Shown: positions 40,726-49,284, counted from the stretch's first letter. The stretch is 64,000 bases of DNA from Arthrobacter_D sp015752045 (GCF_015752045.1 NZ_JADOUS010000004.1:62001-126000), one strand, 5' to 3'. The notes: a model not told the origin generated them from the letters alone. Made by a program: numbers and translations.

Positions 40726-42124
40726 CGTAGGGGTTCGGGCGCAGCGAGAGCGGCTTGATCTCCATCTCACGCTTGTACTCGATCCACGTGTCGATCAGGT
40801 CCTGCGTGAAGACGTCGCCTGCCTGCAGGAACTCGTTGTCCGCCTCGAGGGCCAGGAGGGCCTCCTCGAGCGAGCCGGGGGCCTTCTGGATGTCCTTGGC
40901 CTCCTCGGCGGGGAGCTCGTAGAGGTCCTTGTCGATGGGATCCGCGGGCTCGATGCGGTTCTTGATCCCGTCGAGGCCCGCCATGAGCTGGGCGGCGAAG
41001 GCGAGGTACGGGTTCGACGACGGGTCCGGCGCGCGGAACTCGATGCGCTTGGCCTTCGGGTTGGACCCGGTGATGGGGATCCGGATGCCGGCGGAGCGGT
41101 TGCCCTGCGAGTAGACCATGTTGACCGGGGCTTCGAAGCCCTTGACCAGGCGGCGGTAGGAGTTGACCGTCGGGTTGGTGAAGGCCAGGACGGCGGAGGC
41201 GTGCTTGAGCAGGCCGCCGATGTACCAGCGGGCCATGTCCGAGAGGCCGGCGTAGCCGCGCTCGTCGTAGAACAGCGGCACGCCGTTGCTCCACAGCGAC
41301 TGGTGGCAGTGCATGCCGGAGCCGTTGTCGCCGAAGACGGGCTTCGGCATGAAGGTCGCCGACTTGCCCCAGGCGTTGGAGACGTTCTTCACGATGTACT
41401 TGAACTTCTGCAGGTCATCCGCAGCGTGCGTCATGGTCGTGAACTTGTAGTTGATCTCGGCCTGGCCGGCGCCGCCGACCTCGTGGTGGGAGCGCTCGAC
41501 CTCGAGGCCCGCCTTGTCCAGCTCGACGCAGATCGCGTCGCGCAGGTCCGCCTGCTTGTCGACGGGGGACACCGGGAAGTAGCCGCCCTTGAACGGCGTC
41601 TTGTTGCCGAGGTTGCCCCCGACCTCCTCACGGCCGCTGTTCCAGGGAGCCTCGATGGAGTCCACCTTGTAGAAGCTGCCCTGCGGGGAGGACTCGTACT
41701 GCACGTTGTCGAAGATGAAGAACTCGGCCTCGGGGGCGAAGAACGCCGTGTCCGCGATGCCGGTCGAGGAGAGATACGCCTCGGCCCGCTCGGCGACGCT
41801 GCGCGGATCGCGGTGGTAGGGGTCGCCGGTGCGCGGGTTGACGATGGAGAAGTTCAGCGCGAGGGTCTTCTCGGCGCGGAACGTATCGATGAACGCCGTC
41901 GTCACGTCGGGGATCAGCTGCATGTCGGATTCGGCGATGCCCTGGAAGCCGCGGATGGAGGAGCCGTCGAAGAGCTGTCCGTGGATGAAGAAGTCCGCGT
42001 CGACCGTCTTGGCGGGGACGTTGAAGTGCTGCTGCACGCCGGGCAGGTCGGTGAACCGGACATCGACGAACCTGATGTCTTCGTCGGCGATGAATTTGAG
42101 GACCTCGTCCGCATTCTTAAACAT
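40700..42124 (-). CDS. glnA: Type I glutamine synthetase GlnA1, main enzyme (carries the element attachment site)
   Basis: This is the principal ammonium-assimilating glutamine synthetase. The 474 residues have FDGSSIRGFQGI, EAEFFIFDNV, the HHEVGGAGQAEINYKF and GSGMHCHQSLW active-site stretches, RIPITGSNPKAKRIEFRAPD and the adenylylation site DLYELP with Tyr near residue 402, the target of GlnE. A GlnR-like operator lies upstream. The final codons and stop come from the integrated element but encode the same residues. In the ancestral order it converged on glnE. Confidence 0.97.
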   Translation of the reverse strand: MFKNADEVLKFIADEDIRFVDVRFTDLPGVQQHFNVPAKTVDADFFIHGQLFDGSSIRGFQGIAESDMQLIPDVTTAFIDTFRAEKTLALNFSIVNPRTGDPYHRDPRSVAERAEAYLSSTGIADTAFFAPEAEFFIFDNVQYESSPQGSFYKVDSIEAPWNSGREEVGGNLGNKTPFKGGYFPVSPVDKQADLRDAICVELDKAGLEVERSHHEVGGAGQAEINYKFTTMTHAADDLQKFKYIVKNVSNAWGKSATFMPKPVFGDNGSGMHCHQSLWSNGVPLFYDERGYAGLSDMARWYIGGLLKHASAVLAFTNPTVNSYRRLVKGFEAPVNMVYSQGNRSAGIRIPITGSNPKAKRIEFRAPDPSSNPYLAFAAQLMAGLDGIKNRIEPADPIDKDLYELPAEEAKDIQKAPGSLEEALLALEADNEFLQAGDVFTQDLIDTWIEYKREMEIKPLSLRPNPYEFELYYGV

Positions 42125-42257
42125 CGATTGGTGCTCCTATCGCAGGGCTGGGGAGGAAGACTGGACGCCAGCGCGTGCCCCTGCACCGCGCGGGAAGTCA
42201 CGAGCTCTGGCGGAATGGAACGCTGCCGCCGTCTCGCTCCAACTGTAGGAGCGGGCA

Positions 42258-42295
42258 GTTTCTCGCTGGTGTCGCCGTTGTTTCCGGGACGTTAC
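42258..42295 (-). promoter_or_regulatory. GlnR-like double operator upstream of glnA1
   Basis: On the minus strand the site reads GTAAC-N6-GAAAC-N6-GACAC-N6-GAAAC. This fits the actinobacterial GlnR consensus gTnAc-n6-GaAAc in two tandem half-box pairs, with one mismatch. It lies about 135 bp upstream of the glnA1 start. Confidence 0.75.
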
Positions 42296-42369
42296 ATGAG
42301 GGGAAGTGCGCCTCCTACCCTAGCGCGTCCCTGAGGTCGGGGGGCATAATGTCGCCGCACGCCGCCGGG

Positions 42370-42375
42370 TAGGCT
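42370..42375 (+). promoter_or_regulatory. Leaderless-type -10 box of the RDD gene
   Basis: TAGGCT is followed by 6 nt (GGAGGC) and the GTG. The spacer also resembles a ribosome site, so the leaderless reading is less certain here. Confidence 0.4.
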
Positions 42376-42381
42376 GGAGGC

Positions 42382-42819
42382 GTGGTAAATAGAGACGACA
42401 TCGGTTCGTGGATGGAAGGCCCCCCGCCGTCGGGCAACCAGCAGTGGCCCGGCCAGCGGCTCGGGCGGCCCGCATCGGGTCCTGGGTCGATCGCCCGATT
42501 CCAGCCGAGGGCTGCGGCGCTCCTGATCGACTGGGTCATCTGTTCGCTGCTGTCCGCTGCGTTCTTCGGGTACGACTCCTTCGCCACGCTGTACCTCTTC
42601 CTCATCGAACAGATCCTGTTGGTCGGCTTCTTCGGCTACAGCATCGGGCATCGCATTCTGCGCATGCAGGTGCAGACCCTGGACGGCAGGCCCGCCGGCT
42701 ACCTCACCGCGACCATCCGGAGCGTGCTCCTGTGCCTCGTGATCCCGGCGCTCATCATCGACGCGGACCAGCGCGGACTCCATGACCGGGCGCGCGGGAC
42801 CGGGCTCTTCCGGATCTAG
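42382..42819 (+). CDS. RDD family membrane protein
   Basis: This 145-residue protein has a Pro/Gly-rich cytoplasmic head and the RDD domain: FQPRAAALLIDWVICSLLSA (Arg and Asp of the motif), a second hydrophobic segment FATLYLFLIEQILLVGFFGYSIG, HRILRMQVQTLDG, and a third segment ending DADQRGLHDRARGTGLF. RDD proteins are of uncertain function and possibly transport-related. The gene is divergent from glnA1 across 257 bp and ends before a strong terminator. Confidence 0.88.
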   Translation: MVNRDDIGSWMEGPPPSGNQQWPGQRLGRPASGPGSIARFQPRAAALLIDWVICSLLSAAFFGYDSFATLYLFLIEQILLVGFFGYSIGHRILRMQVQTLDGRPAGYLTATIRSVLLCLVIPALIIDADQRGLHDRARGTGLFRI

Positions 42820-42845
42820 CGGCGTCTCTGCCGCATCGCGTCGGT

Positions 42846-42890
42846 GACACACGAAGAGCCCCTCCCGATGGGAGGGGCTCTTAGTGTGTC
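42846..42890. terminator. Bidirectional terminator between RDD and DUF4191 genes
   Basis: An exact stem AAGAGCCCCTCCC (42854-42866) and GGGAGGGGCTCTT (42870-42882) has a 3-nt loop and is extended by GACACAC/GTGTGTC on the outside. It lies between convergent genes. Confidence 0.85.
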
Positions 42891-42914
42891 CGGCGTGGTC
42901 CGTGCGACGGGCGG

Positions 42915-43667
42915 TCAGCGTCCGCGCATCGCCTTGCGGTCTGGGCGGGCCTTGAAGGGGTCCACGCCCTTGGGGATCGGGAGCTTCGTGCCGAGGGCGC
43001 TCAACCGCTTGTCGACGGCGGACACCTCCTGCTTGGTGAGGGTCTTCTTGAGCTTCTGCACCGTCTTCGGGAGCTTCGACAGGGGGACCTGGCGATCGTC
43101 GCGACCGGTCTCGATCACATGGACCGGAACATTCGGGATGATGCGGGCCATCTTGCGCTTCTCGCCGTCGACGAGCTGCTTGACCCGGGTGGACGGACCC
43201 TCCGAGACGAGGATGACTCCCGGCCGGCCGATCACGCGGAACACGGCGTCCTGGGTACGCGGATTGACTGCGACGGGCTGCTCCTGGAGGATCCAGCCGC
43301 GGCGGAGGACACTGAGGGCGGCTCCGGCGGCGCCGGGCTTCCCCTCGATCTGCGAGAACGCCGCGCGTTCGGCCCGGCGGGACAGGATGAAGATCGCCGC
43401 GAGGAACGCGAGCGGGATGGCGATGATCATCAGGGTGATGACGTTGTCGATCAGCAAGCCGATCAGCAGGCCCAGTGCGATGATGCCGACGAAGGCCAGC
43501 AGCATGAACCAGACGACGCTCGGATCGTTGCGCCGCGTCATCTTGAAGACTTCGGAGACCTGCTTCATCCGCCCGGTCTTCTTCGGGCCCTTCGCGGCCT
43601 TCGGCTTGCGCGAGAATAGACGGCGTTTGGGCGTGGGGGAACCGGAAGGATCGATCGTGTGCGACAT
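42915..43667 (-). CDS. DUF4191 membrane protein
   Basis: This 250-residue actinobacterial protein family is regularly found after lipA. A basic cytoplasmic head (RRLFSRKPKAAKGPKKTGRM) precedes two membrane helices (about residues 53-97, FMLLAFVGIIALGLLIGLLI and MIIAIPLAFLAAIFIL). The cytoplasmic domain has AVFRVIGRPGVILVSEGP and a Lys-rich C-terminus. The function is unknown. It lies 70 bp downstream of lipA on the same strand. Confidence 0.85.
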   Translation of the reverse strand: MSHTIDPSGSPTPKRRLFSRKPKAAKGPKKTGRMKQVSEVFKMTRRNDPSVVWFMLLAFVGIIALGLLIGLLIDNVITLMIIAIPLAFLAAIFILSRRAERAAFSQIEGKPGAAGAALSVLRRGWILQEQPVAVNPRTQDAVFRVIGRPGVILVSEGPSTRVKQLVDGEKRKMARIIPNVPVHVIETGRDDRQVPLSKLPKTVQKLKKTLTKQEVSAVDKRLSALGTKLPIPKGVDPFKARPDRKAMRGR

Positions 43668-43737
43668 AGTTCTTCGATTCTACGGGATGGCGGGGGAGCG
43701 GCGGCCGGACTGCCCGCCGCCCTGCACGGCGGGTGTG

Positions 43738-44739
43738 TCAGCCGGCGAGGAGCGAGGACGCTTCCTGCAGGGCGGATCCGGACTCGTCCAGGTGGGCGAG
43801 TTCCGGGGGGAGCTCGAGGCCCTTCTTGCGCATGGCGCGCGCCCAGAGGCGGCCCGCGCGGTACGACGAGCGCACGAGGGGCCCGCTCATGACGCCGAGG
43901 AAGCCGATCGCCTCGGCTTCTTCACTCAGTTCGACGAACTCGGCGGGCTTCACCCAGCGGTCCACGGGGAGGTGGCGCTCGCTCGGGCGCAGGTACTGCG
44001 TGATCGTGATGAGGTCGCAGCCGGCGTCGTGCAGGTCGCGGAGGGCCTCGGAGATCTCTTCCCGGGTCTCGCCCATCCCGAGGATGAGGTTGGATTTCGT
44101 CACCATGCCGCGGTCGCGCCCCTGGGTGATGACATCGAGGGAGCGCTCGTACCGGAAGGCCGGGCGGATGCGCTTGAAGATGCGGGGCACGGTCTCGACG
44201 TTGTGGGCGAAGACCTCGGGGGCGGCGTCGCAGATCGCGGCGATGTGCTCGGGACGGCCGGAGAAGTCGGGGATCAGGATCTCGACGCCCGTGCCCGGGT
44301 TCATGCTGTGGATCTGCCGGATGGTCTCCGCGTAGAGCCAGACACCCTCGTCGGGCAGGTCGTCGCGTGCGACGCCGGTGACGGTGGCATAGCGCAGGTT
44401 CATCGACTGCACCGACTGGGCGACCTTGAAGGGTTCGCTGCGGTCGAGGGGCTGCGGCTTGCCGGTATCGATCTGGCAGAAGTCGCACCGTCGGGTGCAT
44501 TCGGAACCGCCGATCAGGAACGTGGCCTCGCGATCCTCCCAGCACTCGAAGATGTTGGGGCAGCCTGCTTCCTCGCAGACGGTGTGCAGGCCCTCCTTCT
44601 TCACGAGGTTCTTCATGGCCACGAACTCCGGGCCGATGTTCACCTTGGCCTTGATCCAGTCGGGCTTTCGCTCCACCGGTGTCTCGGCGTTGCGCGCCTC
44701 GACGCGCAGCAGGCGGCGGCCCTCGGGTGCAAGACTCAC
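43738..44739 (-). CDS. lipA: LipA, lipoyl synthase
   Basis: This radical SAM enzyme inserts two sulfurs into octanoyl groups on lipoyl domains. The 333 residues contain the auxiliary cluster cysteines CEEAGCPNIFECW and the radical SAM motif CTRRCDFCQID, plus FLIGGSECTRR, TGVARDDLPDEG and VMSGPLVRSSYRAG near the C-terminus. The ATG overlaps lipB by 4 bp. The product acts on the E2 (sucB, 49856-51682) encoded about 5 kb away. Confidence 0.97.
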   Translation of the reverse strand: MSLAPEGRRLLRVEARNAETPVERKPDWIKAKVNIGPEFVAMKNLVKKEGLHTVCEEAGCPNIFECWEDREATFLIGGSECTRRCDFCQIDTGKPQPLDRSEPFKVAQSVQSMNLRYATVTGVARDDLPDEGVWLYAETIRQIHSMNPGTGVEILIPDFSGRPEHIAAICDAAPEVFAHNVETVPRIFKRIRPAFRYERSLDVITQGRDRGMVTKSNLILGMGETREEISEALRDLHDAGCDLITITQYLRPSERHLPVDRWVKPAEFVELSEEAEAIGFLGVMSGPLVRSSYRAGRLWARAMRKKGLELPPELAHLDESGSALQEASSLLAG

Positions 44740-45470
44740 AGGAAAGCTCCTTCTGACTGGTTCTGGGCGGGACCGGGTGTGTCGCCGGCACCAGCAGGGT
44801 GGTGGGGTGCCTCGGTGTCGTCCTTGCCCACCAGCACCGCCTCATTCTTGCGCAGTTCGGCCTCGATCGACGAAACGAGATCCGCCGGCGTGACCGTGCG
44901 GCCGCATTCGGCGGAGACGGACGTGACGCCGGCGTCGGTGATGCCGCAGGGGACGATCTGCTGGAACGGCGCGAGATCGTTGCTGCAGTTGACCGCGAAG
45001 CCGTGCATGGTGACGCGGTTCCTCACGCGGATGCCGAGCGCGGCGATCTTGCGCGCGGGCTGCGTGTCGGTCTCCGCGAGCCAGACCCCGGAACGCCCGT
45101 CGATCCTGATGCCGTCGATCCCGAGGGGGCGCAGTGAGGCGATGATCACTTCCTCGAGGGTGTGGACGTACTCGGCGACCCGTGCCGGCTCCCGCAGCGC
45201 CAGGATCGGGTATCCGATCAGCTGTCCCGGGCCGTGCCAGGTGAGTTTCCCGCCGCGATCGACGGGCACCACGGGAGTGCCGTCGAAGGGCCGCTCGTGA
45301 TCCTCGGTGCGCTTGCCCGCCGTGTACACGGCGGCATGCTCGAGGAGGAGGACGGTGCTCGGGGCGGTGCCCTCCACCACCCGGGCGTGGAGTTCCTTCT
45401 GCAACTCCCACCCCTGCGTGTACTCGAGGTAATCCGGAGCGAGGCCGACGCGCGACAGCACAAGAGTCAT
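44736..45470 (-). CDS. lipB: LipB, octanoyl-ACP:protein transferase
   Basis: LipB moves octanoate from acyl carrier protein to lipoyl domains, the step before LipA. The 244 residues include LLLEHAAVYTAGKRT, DRGGKLTWHGPGQLIGYPIL, the Lys in KIAALGIRVRNRVTMHGFAVN, and the catalytic Cys in QQIVPCGITDAGVTS. The C-terminal tail is longer and polar. The ATG lies 6 nt after TAGGCT with no ribosome site. Confidence 0.95.
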   Translation of the reverse strand: MTLVLSRVGLAPDYLEYTQGWELQKELHARVVEGTAPSTVLLLEHAAVYTAGKRTEDHERPFDGTPVVPVDRGGKLTWHGPGQLIGYPILALREPARVAEYVHTLEEVIIASLRPLGIDGIRIDGRSGVWLAETDTQPARKIAALGIRVRNRVTMHGFAVNCSNDLAPFQQIVPCGITDAGVTSVSAECGRTVTPADLVSSIEAELRKNEAVLVGKDDTEAPHHPAGAGDTPGPAQNQSEGAFL

Positions 45471-45476
45471 GCCCCA

Positions 45477-45482
45477 AGCCTA
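45477..45482 (-). promoter_or_regulatory. Leaderless-type -10 box of lipB
   Basis: The minus strand reads TAGGCT, a 6-nt spacer (TGGGGC), then the lipB ATG. Confidence 0.5.
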
Positions 45483-45549
45483 GTCCCGCGCGGTGACACC
45501 TTCCTTCCGTGAGGCCCCCGCCCAGGCCTGCGCGACCGGACCGGCACGG

Positions 45550-45927
45550 TCAGCGGGGCGGTCCGTGCTGGTCCTCGGACCGACCGGGGAGTTCGAAGGT
45601 CGCGCCGAGGCGGACCAGCCGCCAGTCCGTGCCCGCGCGCCGCACCTCGAAGTGGAGGATCGGGGAGACGGGACCGGTCTGGGCCTGGAACCTCCAGAAA
45701 TCCGCCCGCCACGGGTGGACCGGGCGCACGTCCTCCATGCCGGCTGGAGAGGCGGGCAGCGCCCGCCAGGTGGACCAGTGGCGACGGGGACCCACGACCT
45801 GCCACAGAGATCCGCGCCAGCGCAGACGGCAGGGCTGCGGGATGCCGGCGATGTCCTCGAAGGTGAGCCCGACGGCCTCGTCCACCGGACGCCAGGCGTC
45901 GGCTGCGTCGGTAGGGATGCGTTTCAT
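45550..45927 (-). CDS. DUF6504-like protein, probably SOS-regulated
   Basis: This 125-residue protein has a Trp/Arg-rich beta-type fold: RRWRGSLW-like stretch RLRWRGSLWQVVGPRRHW, then WRFQAQTGPVSPILHFEVRR and DWRLVRLGATF. The pattern resembles DUF6504 proteins, which in related Actinobacteria lie near the translesion genes imuB and dnaE2. The family call is from memory and moderate. A perfect LexA-like palindrome 34-53 bp upstream supports a DNA-damage role. It lies upstream of lipB on the same strand, with a 79-bp gap. Confidence 0.7.
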   Translation of the reverse strand: MKRIPTDAADAWRPVDEAVGLTFEDIAGIPQPCRLRWRGSLWQVVGPRRHWSTWRALPASPAGMEDVRPVHPWRADFWRFQAQTGPVSPILHFEVRRAGTDWRLVRLGATFELPGRSEDQHGPPR

Positions 45928-45960
45928 GACTGCCTGTCTCGTGCGGAGGTGAGCTTTAAA

Positions 45961-45980
45961 AATAGAACAAATGTTCTATT
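45961..45980. promoter_or_regulatory. LexA-like SOS box
   Basis: AATAGAAC-AAAT-GTTCTATT is a perfect palindrome with the GAAC-N4-GTTC core of Gram-positive LexA sites. It lies in the divergent region between the gene at 45550-45927 and the kinase gene at 46064, much closer to the former's expected promoter. Confidence 0.75.
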
Positions 45981-46063
45981 GCCGCAATCGGTTCCGGTAG
46001 GACTTCGCAGCGCGGGCTGTGGATAACGCGGCCGGGGGCGTCGCGGTGACCTAGAACTGGAGC

Positions 46064-46639
46064 ATGAGCGATGACACGGGGTGGACTGCGGCGAAGACGT
46101 CGGTGGGTGCCGAGGTGGGCACTGAAGCGGGCACAGGGGTGGGCACCCGAGCGGGAGGTGCAGCGGAAGATGCCGCATGGTCGGCCAGTATGCGGGGCAG
46201 GCCGGACAGCCCGTGGAGGGCCGACGCCGATCATGCCGACCCCGACGCCGACGCCGACGCGGGGCGGCCTTCCGTCGTCGGGCTGCGGGTCGGGCGACTC
46301 CTGGGCCGCGGCGGTTCCTCCGCGGTGTGGCTGGTGACGGACGACGGTGGACGGCGCCTCGCCCTGAAGGTGATCGCACCGGTCCCTGCGGGCGCCGCGG
46401 AGGTACGTGTCGCAGAGCACCCCGGGGCGTCGATCCGTCACGGGCGACGCGCTGCCACCGGCGCGGCGCCCCTCCCCGCATCCGGGGCCGGGGCGGTCGG
46501 TGCGGTGGCACCCTGCCCGCCGTCGGGCGCCGGCACCGACGAGCTGGTGCGTGAACTCAGGCTCCTGCAGCGGTTCACCCACGATCACCTCGTCAGGGTG
46601 CACAGCATCGTCGAGACGGATCGGGGCCCGGTCTGCTGA
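46064..46639 (+). CDS. Ser/Thr protein kinase, N-lobe part (frame-split)
   Basis: This 191-residue frame encodes an Ala/Gly/Asp-rich head and the N-lobe of a Hanks-type kinase: the Gly loop GRLLGRGGSSAVWLV at residues 77-91 and the beta-3 Lys in LALKVIAP (Lys102). ELVRELRLLQRFTHDHLVRVHSIVETD (helix C and beta 4) follow, with a Gly/Ala-rich insert before helix C. It stops after RGPVC at the hinge. The C-lobe continues in another frame from the overlapping ATG at 46639. Adding one base near 46633 restores VLLMDLAPGG and one continuous kinase of about 720 residues. Confidence 0.8.
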   Translation: MSDDTGWTAAKTSVGAEVGTEAGTGVGTRAGGAAEDAAWSASMRGRPDSPWRADADHADPDADADAGRPSVVGLRVGRLLGRGGSSAVWLVTDDGGRRLALKVIAPVPAGAAEVRVAEHPGASIRHGRRAATGAAPLPASGAGAVGAVAPCPPSGAGTDELVRELRLLQRFTHDHLVRVHSIVETDRGPVC

Positions 46640-48225
46640 TGGACCTCGCCCCGGGTGGCTCGCTCCTCGGCCTCGTGACGAGCCGCGGACCCCTGCCGAT
46701 CCCCGAGGTCGTCACGGCCCTCGTCCCGGTGGCGCAGGCGCTCGGCTACCTGCACCATGCCGGGGCCGTGCACGGGGACGTGACGCCGGGGAACATCCTC
46801 TTCACGGCCGAGGGCAAGCCCCTCCTCGGTGATCTCGGGACCGGACGCCTCCTCGGGGCCGAGCGGGGCGGCGTCGCGGGGACACCAGGATTCCTCGATC
46901 CGCTCCACGACGGATCCTTCGACGCCGGCGCTGACGTCTTCGCGCTGGCGGCCGTCGCCTGGTTCGCGTTGACGGGCCGGGTTCCCGGACCCACCGAGCA
47001 GCGGCCACCCCTGGCCCTGATCGTCCCGGAGGTACCCCGGGAGCTCATGCAGCTGATCGAGGACGCGCTGAGCTCCAGCCGCGACCGACGCCCCACTGCG
47101 GACCACTTCGCCCGCGGTCTGCTGGCCAGTTCGACCCCGGGTCCCGTCAACCTCGTCCCGGCCGTGCACGCGAGCGTGCTGCCGGACCTGCTGACCCGAC
47201 GCGCGGACGCACCTCCCATCCCTCCGCCCTCCCGGTGGAGGCGGATCACGGGCCCCCGGTCGCGTCTCGGCGAGGGAGCACGCAGCGCACCCGGAGCCAT
47301 GAGGGGAGCGCCTACCCCGGGACCGCGCCCGCGGGGAGTGCTCCTGTGGGAAGGGCTCCGCCCGGGACGGCGCCCGACCCGTGGACGCTCCCGGGCAGAA
47401 CGTCCCCGGGATGCCGGACCGCCGCCGGGTATCCGCCGCGTGGCCGCGGTCCCTCCGCAGGAGCCCGGCCGTCCCCGAGCGCAGGAGCGGCATACCCGGG
47501 GGATGCTGGCGATCCTCGCCGGGGTCGCAGCCGTCGCGCTGCTCGTCGCCGGGATGGTCCTGACCGTCGTCGACGTCCCCCTCCAGGGGCAAGGGGTCGG
47601 TGCTGCTCGCGGCGCCGTCGCCGGGGGGTCGCCGTCCGACGCCCGGACGGGGCGTCCGGAGGCGGACCCGCCGGTCCCGATCGGCGCCGCCCCCGGGACC
47701 AGGCAGCCGGGCGTGGACCAGACCCGCGAGGAGAGCGCGGGCGGACTGGAGGGGGACCGGGCAGCGCCCGCCGGTGACCCGGTGGCCGCGCTGGATGGTC
47801 TGGCCGCGCTGCGGGCACGGGCCTTCGCGGAGGGCGATCCGGACCTGCTCGCGATGGTCGACGTCGAGGGGTCCCCTGCGATGGCGGCGGACCGGGAGGC
47901 GGTGGGGGCGCTCGCGGAGACGGCCAGGACCCTGCGTGACCTGTCGATCGACATCCGGGATCCCGTCGCCCTGACGGACGCGGAGCTGGCGGGTGTGCCT
48001 GCGCTCGCGAGCAGGGCGGCGGTCACGGCCCCGCCGCCCTCCATCGAGGTGTCCGTGGTCCGGGCGACGGCGGCGCTGTCGTCCTACACCGAGACCGCTG
48101 CGGCGCCGCAGCCGCGCCCCGAGCGGAGCCCGCTCATGGCGGCCGGTCATCAGGACCTGATCTTCATCCTGTGGCAGTCCGCCGACGGATGGCGGATCCA
48201 CTCCGTCGTCGCGCCGCCCGCGTGA
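46639..48225 (+). CDS. Ser/Thr protein kinase, C-lobe, membrane helix and sensor part (frame-split)
   Basis: This 528-residue frame starts MDLAPGGSLLG, the kinase hinge. It carries the catalytic loop VHGDVTPGNILF (Asp47, HGD in place of HRD), the metal site GDLGTGR (Asp65, DLG in place of DFG), and GTPGFLDP with DVFALAAVAWFALTG. A Pro/Arg-rich juxtamembrane region leads to one membrane helix (about 289-312) and an extracytoplasmic region of about 215 residues. The ATG overlaps the upstream stop (TGATG), so reinitiation could make a two-piece kinase. A simple frameshift, real or from sequencing, is equally possible. Confidence 0.8.
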   Translation: MDLAPGGSLLGLVTSRGPLPIPEVVTALVPVAQALGYLHHAGAVHGDVTPGNILFTAEGKPLLGDLGTGRLLGAERGGVAGTPGFLDPLHDGSFDAGADVFALAAVAWFALTGRVPGPTEQRPPLALIVPEVPRELMQLIEDALSSSRDRRPTADHFARGLLASSTPGPVNLVPAVHASVLPDLLTRRADAPPIPPPSRWRRITGPRSRLGEGARSAPGAMRGAPTPGPRPRGVLLWEGLRPGRRPTRGRSRAERPRDAGPPPGIRRVAAVPPQEPGRPRAQERHTRGMLAILAGVAAVALLVAGMVLTVVDVPLQGQGVGAARGAVAGGSPSDARTGRPEADPPVPIGAAPGTRQPGVDQTREESAGGLEGDRAAPAGDPVAALDGLAALRARAFAEGDPDLLAMVDVEGSPAMAADREAVGALAETARTLRDLSIDIRDPVALTDAELAGVPALASRAAVTAPPPSIEVSVVRATAALSSYTETAAAPQPRPERSPLMAAGHQDLIFILWQSADGWRIHSVVAPPA

Positions 48226-48243
48226 GTCGTCGTGCCCGCGTGG

Positions 48244-49140
48244 TCAGGACGTCATGGTGCGGCGCACCCAGGCGGCGAGAGCCTCCGGCGTGGGCTGGTC
48301 GAAGGTGAAACCGGCCCGGGTCAGCGCGCGGGGTTCCATCCGGACGCTCGCGAGCAGGAGGTTCGTGGCGAGCTGTCCCATGGCGAGTCTGAGAAGGGCG
48401 CCGGGGACGCGGAACCACACCGGACGGTTGAACGCCTCGCCGAGCTGCAGCGTGATCGCGTCCACGGTCGCCGGCGTCGGAGCGTTGACGTTGACGGGAC
48501 CCGAGAGGGGCGCGGTGAGGAGGAACTCGACGGCGCGGACCTCGTCATTGAGGCTGATCCACGGCCACCACTGACGGCCGGAGCCTAGCGAGGTCCCGGC
48601 GAAGAACCGGATCGGCGTCAGGAGTGCGGGCAGCGCCCCGCCCTCCTTCGCCATGACGACGCCGGTCCGGGTCAGGACGACGCGGACGGCGTCGGGAGCG
48701 CGCAGCGCTTCGGCTTCCCAGCGCCTGCAGATATCCGCCATGAGGGAATCACCGGAGGCGGACCCCTCGGTCAGCACGTCGTCCCCGCGATCGCCGTAAT
48801 AGTTGGACCCCGACTGGCTGATGAAGACCTGGGGCGGGTTCGCGGACTTCCGCATCGCCTCCACGAGGGTCCGGGTCGCGGTGATGCGCGAGGAGTAGAG
48901 CGTCTCCACGTAACTCCTCGTCCAGAGCCCGCCCGCGATGCCCGCCCCGGAGAGATTGATGACGGCGTCCGCCCAGTCCACGGCCTCGACCTCGAGGGCG
49001 CCGGCCGCGGGGTTCCACTGGACCTCCCGCGGACCCTTGGGGGCACGGCGCACCAGGCGTCGGACCTCGTGGGTCGTCTCGAGCTGGCGGATGAGGGCAG
49101 TACCGATGGTCCCGGACGCGCCGGCGAGGAGGATGCGCAT
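48244..49140 (-). CDS. TIGR01777 family SDR epimerase
   Basis: This 298-residue extended short-chain dehydrogenase-like protein has the NAD(P)-binding start RILLAGASGTIGTALI, AVINLSGAGIAGGLWT, FISQSGSNYYGDRGDD (with the YxxxD-type variation of this family), LTRTGVVMAKEGGALP and the C-terminal DUF1731-like region (RVPGALLRLAMGQLATNLL). The substrate is unknown; the family includes YfcH and SulA-like proteins. It converges on the kinase gene with 18 bp between stops. Confidence 0.9.
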   Translation of the reverse strand: MRILLAGASGTIGTALIRQLETTHEVRRLVRRAPKGPREVQWNPAAGALEVEAVDWADAVINLSGAGIAGGLWTRSYVETLYSSRITATRTLVEAMRKSANPPQVFISQSGSNYYGDRGDDVLTEGSASGDSLMADICRRWEAEALRAPDAVRVVLTRTGVVMAKEGGALPALLTPIRFFAGTSLGSGRQWWPWISLNDEVRAVEFLLTAPLSGPVNVNAPTPATVDAITLQLGEAFNRPVWFRVPGALLRLAMGQLATNLLLASVRMEPRALTRAGFTFDQPTPEALAAWVRRTMTS

Positions 49141-49228
49141 GGATCCATCGAACCACTAGTCACAGGTGAACGGTAACGGAGCCGCTGTGCGGAGGTGCCC
49201 CCGACGCCGGAAGCGACGGCATGCGGGT

Positions 49229-49269
49229 CGGACGAAGGACCCCGGACGGCGTCCGGGGTCCTTCGTCCG
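49229..49269. terminator. Terminator with exact 19-bp stem
   Basis: CGGACGAAGGACCCCGGAC and its exact complement surround a 3-nt loop. It lies just after the OsmC gene stop on the minus strand and is the strongest hairpin I saw in the window. Confidence 0.85.
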
Positions 49270-49284
49270 ACGGGGCGGAAGTGC

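Noticed and set aside
46585..48201. A 538-codon minus-strand frame opposite the kinase C-lobe, considered as a reason for the kinase frameshift
   Set aside because: It has no recognisable domain or ribosome site, while the kinase motifs on the plus strand are convincing in both frames.
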